The notes under the pieces are model-generated. The model searched no databases, was not told the DNA's origin, and worked only from the letters and a program-made list of their open reading frames with translations. From assembly GCA_044355655.1 (NCBI GenBank), contig JBIKXS010000013.1:1-64000 (forward strand): a stretch of DNA of 64,000 nucleotides, read 5' to 3'. Origin of the DNA: UBA3064 sp023258775 (lineage in GTDB: Bacteria; Pseudomonadota; Gammaproteobacteria; Burkholderiales; Burkholderiaceae_E). Below, in pieces: positions 62,184 through 64,000 of the stretch (positions are counted from its first letter, which is position 1; every line of letters begins with the position of its first letter). A program made the position numbers and the translations under genes.

Positions 62184-62645
62184 TGCTGATCGAAATTATC
62201 GTAATTTAATTCAGATAAAAAAAGTATGACAAAGGTCTTTTTGAGGTGTGTTGATGAAACTGATCGTGACGGGCTTGGATGGGTGTACTCGCATTCATTT
62301 GAGGCTGCACGATCATGCGCAGGGTTTTTAAGTGATCGCCATCTACACAGACTCGAGGAACACTACGGTATTGCCAACCGGACTTGAAAAAGGGAATTTC
62401 TACTTTCTCGTCCACTTGTTTGCCCAACATCTTCTTGCGGAGTTGACGGTACATCAATCTTCGAATGACTACGCTGTCAGTAAGCTTGCCACCAAGATTC
62501 TGGCAAAAAACTTCATCAGCAACCCACTTTTGTACGTCCGTCCTAAGGCTATCGCAGGCAAACTTCTAGTATGTGCGCTCGAAGGCAACTTGCATTGGAT
62601 GCACAACCCTTGAAGCTCATCAATCCGACCAACACACAAGCGTTC
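62184..62645. other. Gap with a possible decayed minus-strand gene
   Basis: About 460 nt between two glycosyltransferase genes. A minus-strand frame is open from about 62566 to 62206 (about 118 codons) and reads like protein (for example LTDSVVIRRLMYRQLRKKML and EIPFFKSGWQYRSVPRV), but begins after an in-frame stop and has no clear start; I recognise no family. A remnant of a gene displaced by cluster reshuffling is the likeliest reading. Confidence 0.4.
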
Positions 62646-63836
62646 ATGATTCGAGTGGCATTTGGTTCAACGCTCTTAGCGAGTGGGCTTGAACGCAATA
62701 CAGTTGACGGAATCGGCTTCTACGGTGCTGAGTTAGGGCGAAAACTCGCCGAAAGGTCTGTCGCTCTGGACCCGGTTGATTTCAGAGGTTCGGGAATCCA
62801 CCAGCATAAACTTAGTGGGGCCTTAGCTGAGATTTTCAGGGAGTCGCGTGGATTTCAGCTTCCAGACTATCGTGTCTTAGCAAGCTTGAGTGCGACCTTT
62901 GGAACCGGATTTCCAGAAAAGTGTCTTCGCGACTGTGGCGTTGATATCTATCACGCTACTGACCACCTCGTGCCGCGATTCAGACGGTTGCCTGTCGTTG
63001 CTACGATCATGGATACAATTCCCTTATCAGAGCCGCAATGGGCCAATCCGAGTTTTCGTGGGCTCAAGAACTTCCTATGGCGCAGGGCAGTAAGTTGGGC
63101 AGACCACGTGATCACCATCTCAGCTTGGAGTGCAGGCTGCATCGGTCGGGAATTCAAGATTCCGAGCCGACGGATTAGTGTCATACCGCTTGGCGTTGAT
63201 GAGCGTTATGCTCAGCAAATTCCGCACGACGTGATGGCGACTGTGCGGTCAAAGTTTAAGATTAAGCGTCCGTTTTTTTTGTGTTTGGGAACAATAACGC
63301 CACGAAAAAACTTGGAAACGGCCGTCCGTGCCATGGCATTGAGCAATAGGGCCGAGTTTAAAGGGGTGGATTTGCTGATCGCAGGCCGCTATGGTTGGGG
63401 CAGTCAGACGCTAATGAAAACGCTCTCGAGTGCGCAAGACGATTCGCCAATTCGTTGGCTCGGGAGCGTGACCGATATAGAAAAGCGAGTACTTCTGCGT
63501 TCAGCTATCGCGCTAGTCTTCCCGTCACTCTCGGAAGGCTTTGGTCTGCCAATCGTTGAGGCGTTTGCCAGTGGATTACCTGTGATTTGTGCTAATCGGG
63601 GCGCGTCGTTGGAAGTTGCAGGCGATGCGGCGGCGTTGGTTGATCCTATTGATGAGTCTCAACTTGGCGCTGCAATGCGCGGACTCTACTTTGATCAGTC
63701 CTTCGCTTCGGCCTTGCGCGCAAAAGGTTTTGAACGAGTTCAGCGCTTTGATTGGGGCAAGTGCGCTGATCAGACCATTGAGGTGTACCGCCATATACAG
63801 GGTGTGGGCAAGCAAGGGGCTAGGGAGGTGGCTTGA
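62646..63836 (+). CDS. GT4-family glycosyltransferase
   Basis: A 396-residue GT-B enzyme. The donor-binding C-terminal half has FFLCLGTITPRKNLETAVRAM and SLSEGFGLPIVEAFASGLPVI. ATG 62646 (MIRVAFGST) chosen as the natural beginning; the frame is open to 62571 without conserved sequence. Sugar specificity unknown. The next gene starts on its stop (TTGA). Confidence 0.9.
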   Translation: MIRVAFGSTLLASGLERNTVDGIGFYGAELGRKLAERSVALDPVDFRGSGIHQHKLSGALAEIFRESRGFQLPDYRVLASLSATFGTGFPEKCLRDCGVDIYHATDHLVPRFRRLPVVATIMDTIPLSEPQWANPSFRGLKNFLWRRAVSWADHVITISAWSAGCIGREFKIPSRRISVIPLGVDERYAQQIPHDVMATVRSKFKIKRPFFLCLGTITPRKNLETAVRAMALSNRAEFKGVDLLIAGRYGWGSQTLMKTLSSAQDDSPIRWLGSVTDIEKRVLLRSAIALVFPSLSEGFGLPIVEAFASGLPVICANRGASLEVAGDAAALVDPIDESQLGAAMRGLYFDQSFASALRAKGFERVQRFDWGKCADQTIEVYRHIQGVGKQGAREVA

Positions 63837-64000
63837 AAGTTGCAATCGTACATGACTGGCTCGTGGTGATCGGGGGGGCGGAGCGGGTGCTTGGAGAGCT
63901 TTTGAAGCATTTTCCTGGTGCCGACGTTTACACGCTGGTCGATGACCTATCGACAGAACAAAGGGCTAGCCTGGGCTTAGGCCGGGTCGTCACATCACCG
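63833..64000 (+). CDS. GT4-family glycosyltransferase, 5' part
   Basis: The first 56 codons of a gene that leaves the window. TTG start at 63833 overlapping the previous stop (TTGA). KVAIVHDWLVVIGGAERVL and VYTLVDD are typical of the N-terminus of GT4 enzymes in rhamnan/mannan clusters. No internal stop to the window end. Confidence 0.85.
   Translation, partial: MKVAIVHDWLVVIGGAERVLGELLKHFPGADVYTLVDDLSTEQRASLGLGRVVTSP

Noticed and set aside
62332..62613. Plus-strand frame before the glycosyltransferase at 62646
   Set aside because: Opposite to a more protein-like minus-strand frame, no ribosome binding site, no recognisable motif.
1..64000. tRNA and rRNA genes
   Set aside because: No cloverleaf arrangement with a terminal CCA or rRNA core sequence was noticed on either strand; a covariance-model scan was not possible here.

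Overview
The window looks like a chromosomal segment of a betaproteobacterium, most likely order Burkholderiales, with moderate GC. The supporting evidence is the gene order recA-recX-sucC-sucD, a ribB gene fused to a degenerate GTP cyclohydrolase II domain, a pyrB gene coupled to a non-catalytic dihydroorotase (pyrC'), two Bug-family (TctC-like) periplasmic binding proteins, and a type II secretion locus with a divergent gspC. Genes are packed tightly: stop/start overlaps of 4-11 nt are common, and several convergent pairs overlap at their 3' ends (rubredoxin/phr, ruvX/nadN, plsC/apaH). I see no rRNA, tRNA, CRISPR array or intact insertion sequence.

Layout. 0.4-3.6 kb: a GDSL-type lipoprotein hydrolase and a convergent ThDP-dependent enzyme. 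3.7-9.7 kb: riboflavin genes ribD-ribE-ribB(A)-ribH, then nusB, thiL, pgpA and cinA/pncC. 9.8-13.6 kb: recA behind a LexA box, recX (apparently starting at CTG), sucCD. 13.7-18.7 kb: a 51-residue membrane protein, rubredoxin, photolyase, an unusual SDR, a quinone oxidoreductase and tcdA. 18.8-24.2 kb: part of a Tad (Flp pilus) locus, with pilin, cpaB, two TadE-like minor pilins, tadB and tadC, followed by a coupled sterol-desaturase-family gene. 24.2-36 kb: a nearly complete type II secretion system (gspC divergent; GHIJKLMN-DEF). 36-39 kb: yqgE, ruvX and a nadN-like nucleotidase. 39.1-42.8 kb: a hipB / truncated hipA cassette lying between a decayed copy of the manC 3' end and intact manC. 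43-49 kb: pyrR, a TauD-type dioxygenase, two Bug proteins, pyrB, pyrC'. 49-51.3 kb: gmhA, plsC, apaH. 51.4-64 kb: dTDP-rhamnose genes rfbBACD, then an ABC-transporter-dependent O-antigen/capsule cluster (wzm, wzt, methyltransferase, a three-domain glycosyltransferase, two more GT4 enzymes, the last cut by the window end).

The most unusual signal cuts across these modules. Short tandem duplications (12-44 bp, 2-5 copies) sit repeatedly at the ends of genes, over start codons, stop codons or N-terminal coding segments: near or across the termini of cinA, sucD, phr, tadE, the second TadE-like gene, tadC, gspG, gspD, pyrC'/gmhA and the leaders of gspL, recA and pyrR. In the pilin genes they lengthen the prepilin leader peptide in frame. 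GspG carries five consecutive copies of an octapeptide whose last copy is the real prepilin-peptidase site, and the Flp pilin has a predicted leader of about 127 residues on a mature part of about 41. This suggests either a genome-wide duplication process tolerated at gene edges or functional expansion of prepilin leaders.

How the parts work together: Tad pilins and T2SS pseudopilins would share a prepilin peptidase encoded elsewhere. The Tad locus here has no secretin, ATPase or TadZ, while the adjacent T2SS has its own secretin (GspD) and ATPase (GspE). manC (GDP-mannose), rfbBACD (dTDP-L-rhamnose), gmhA (heptose) and the wzm/wzt cluster would supply, polymerise and export a surface polysaccharide.
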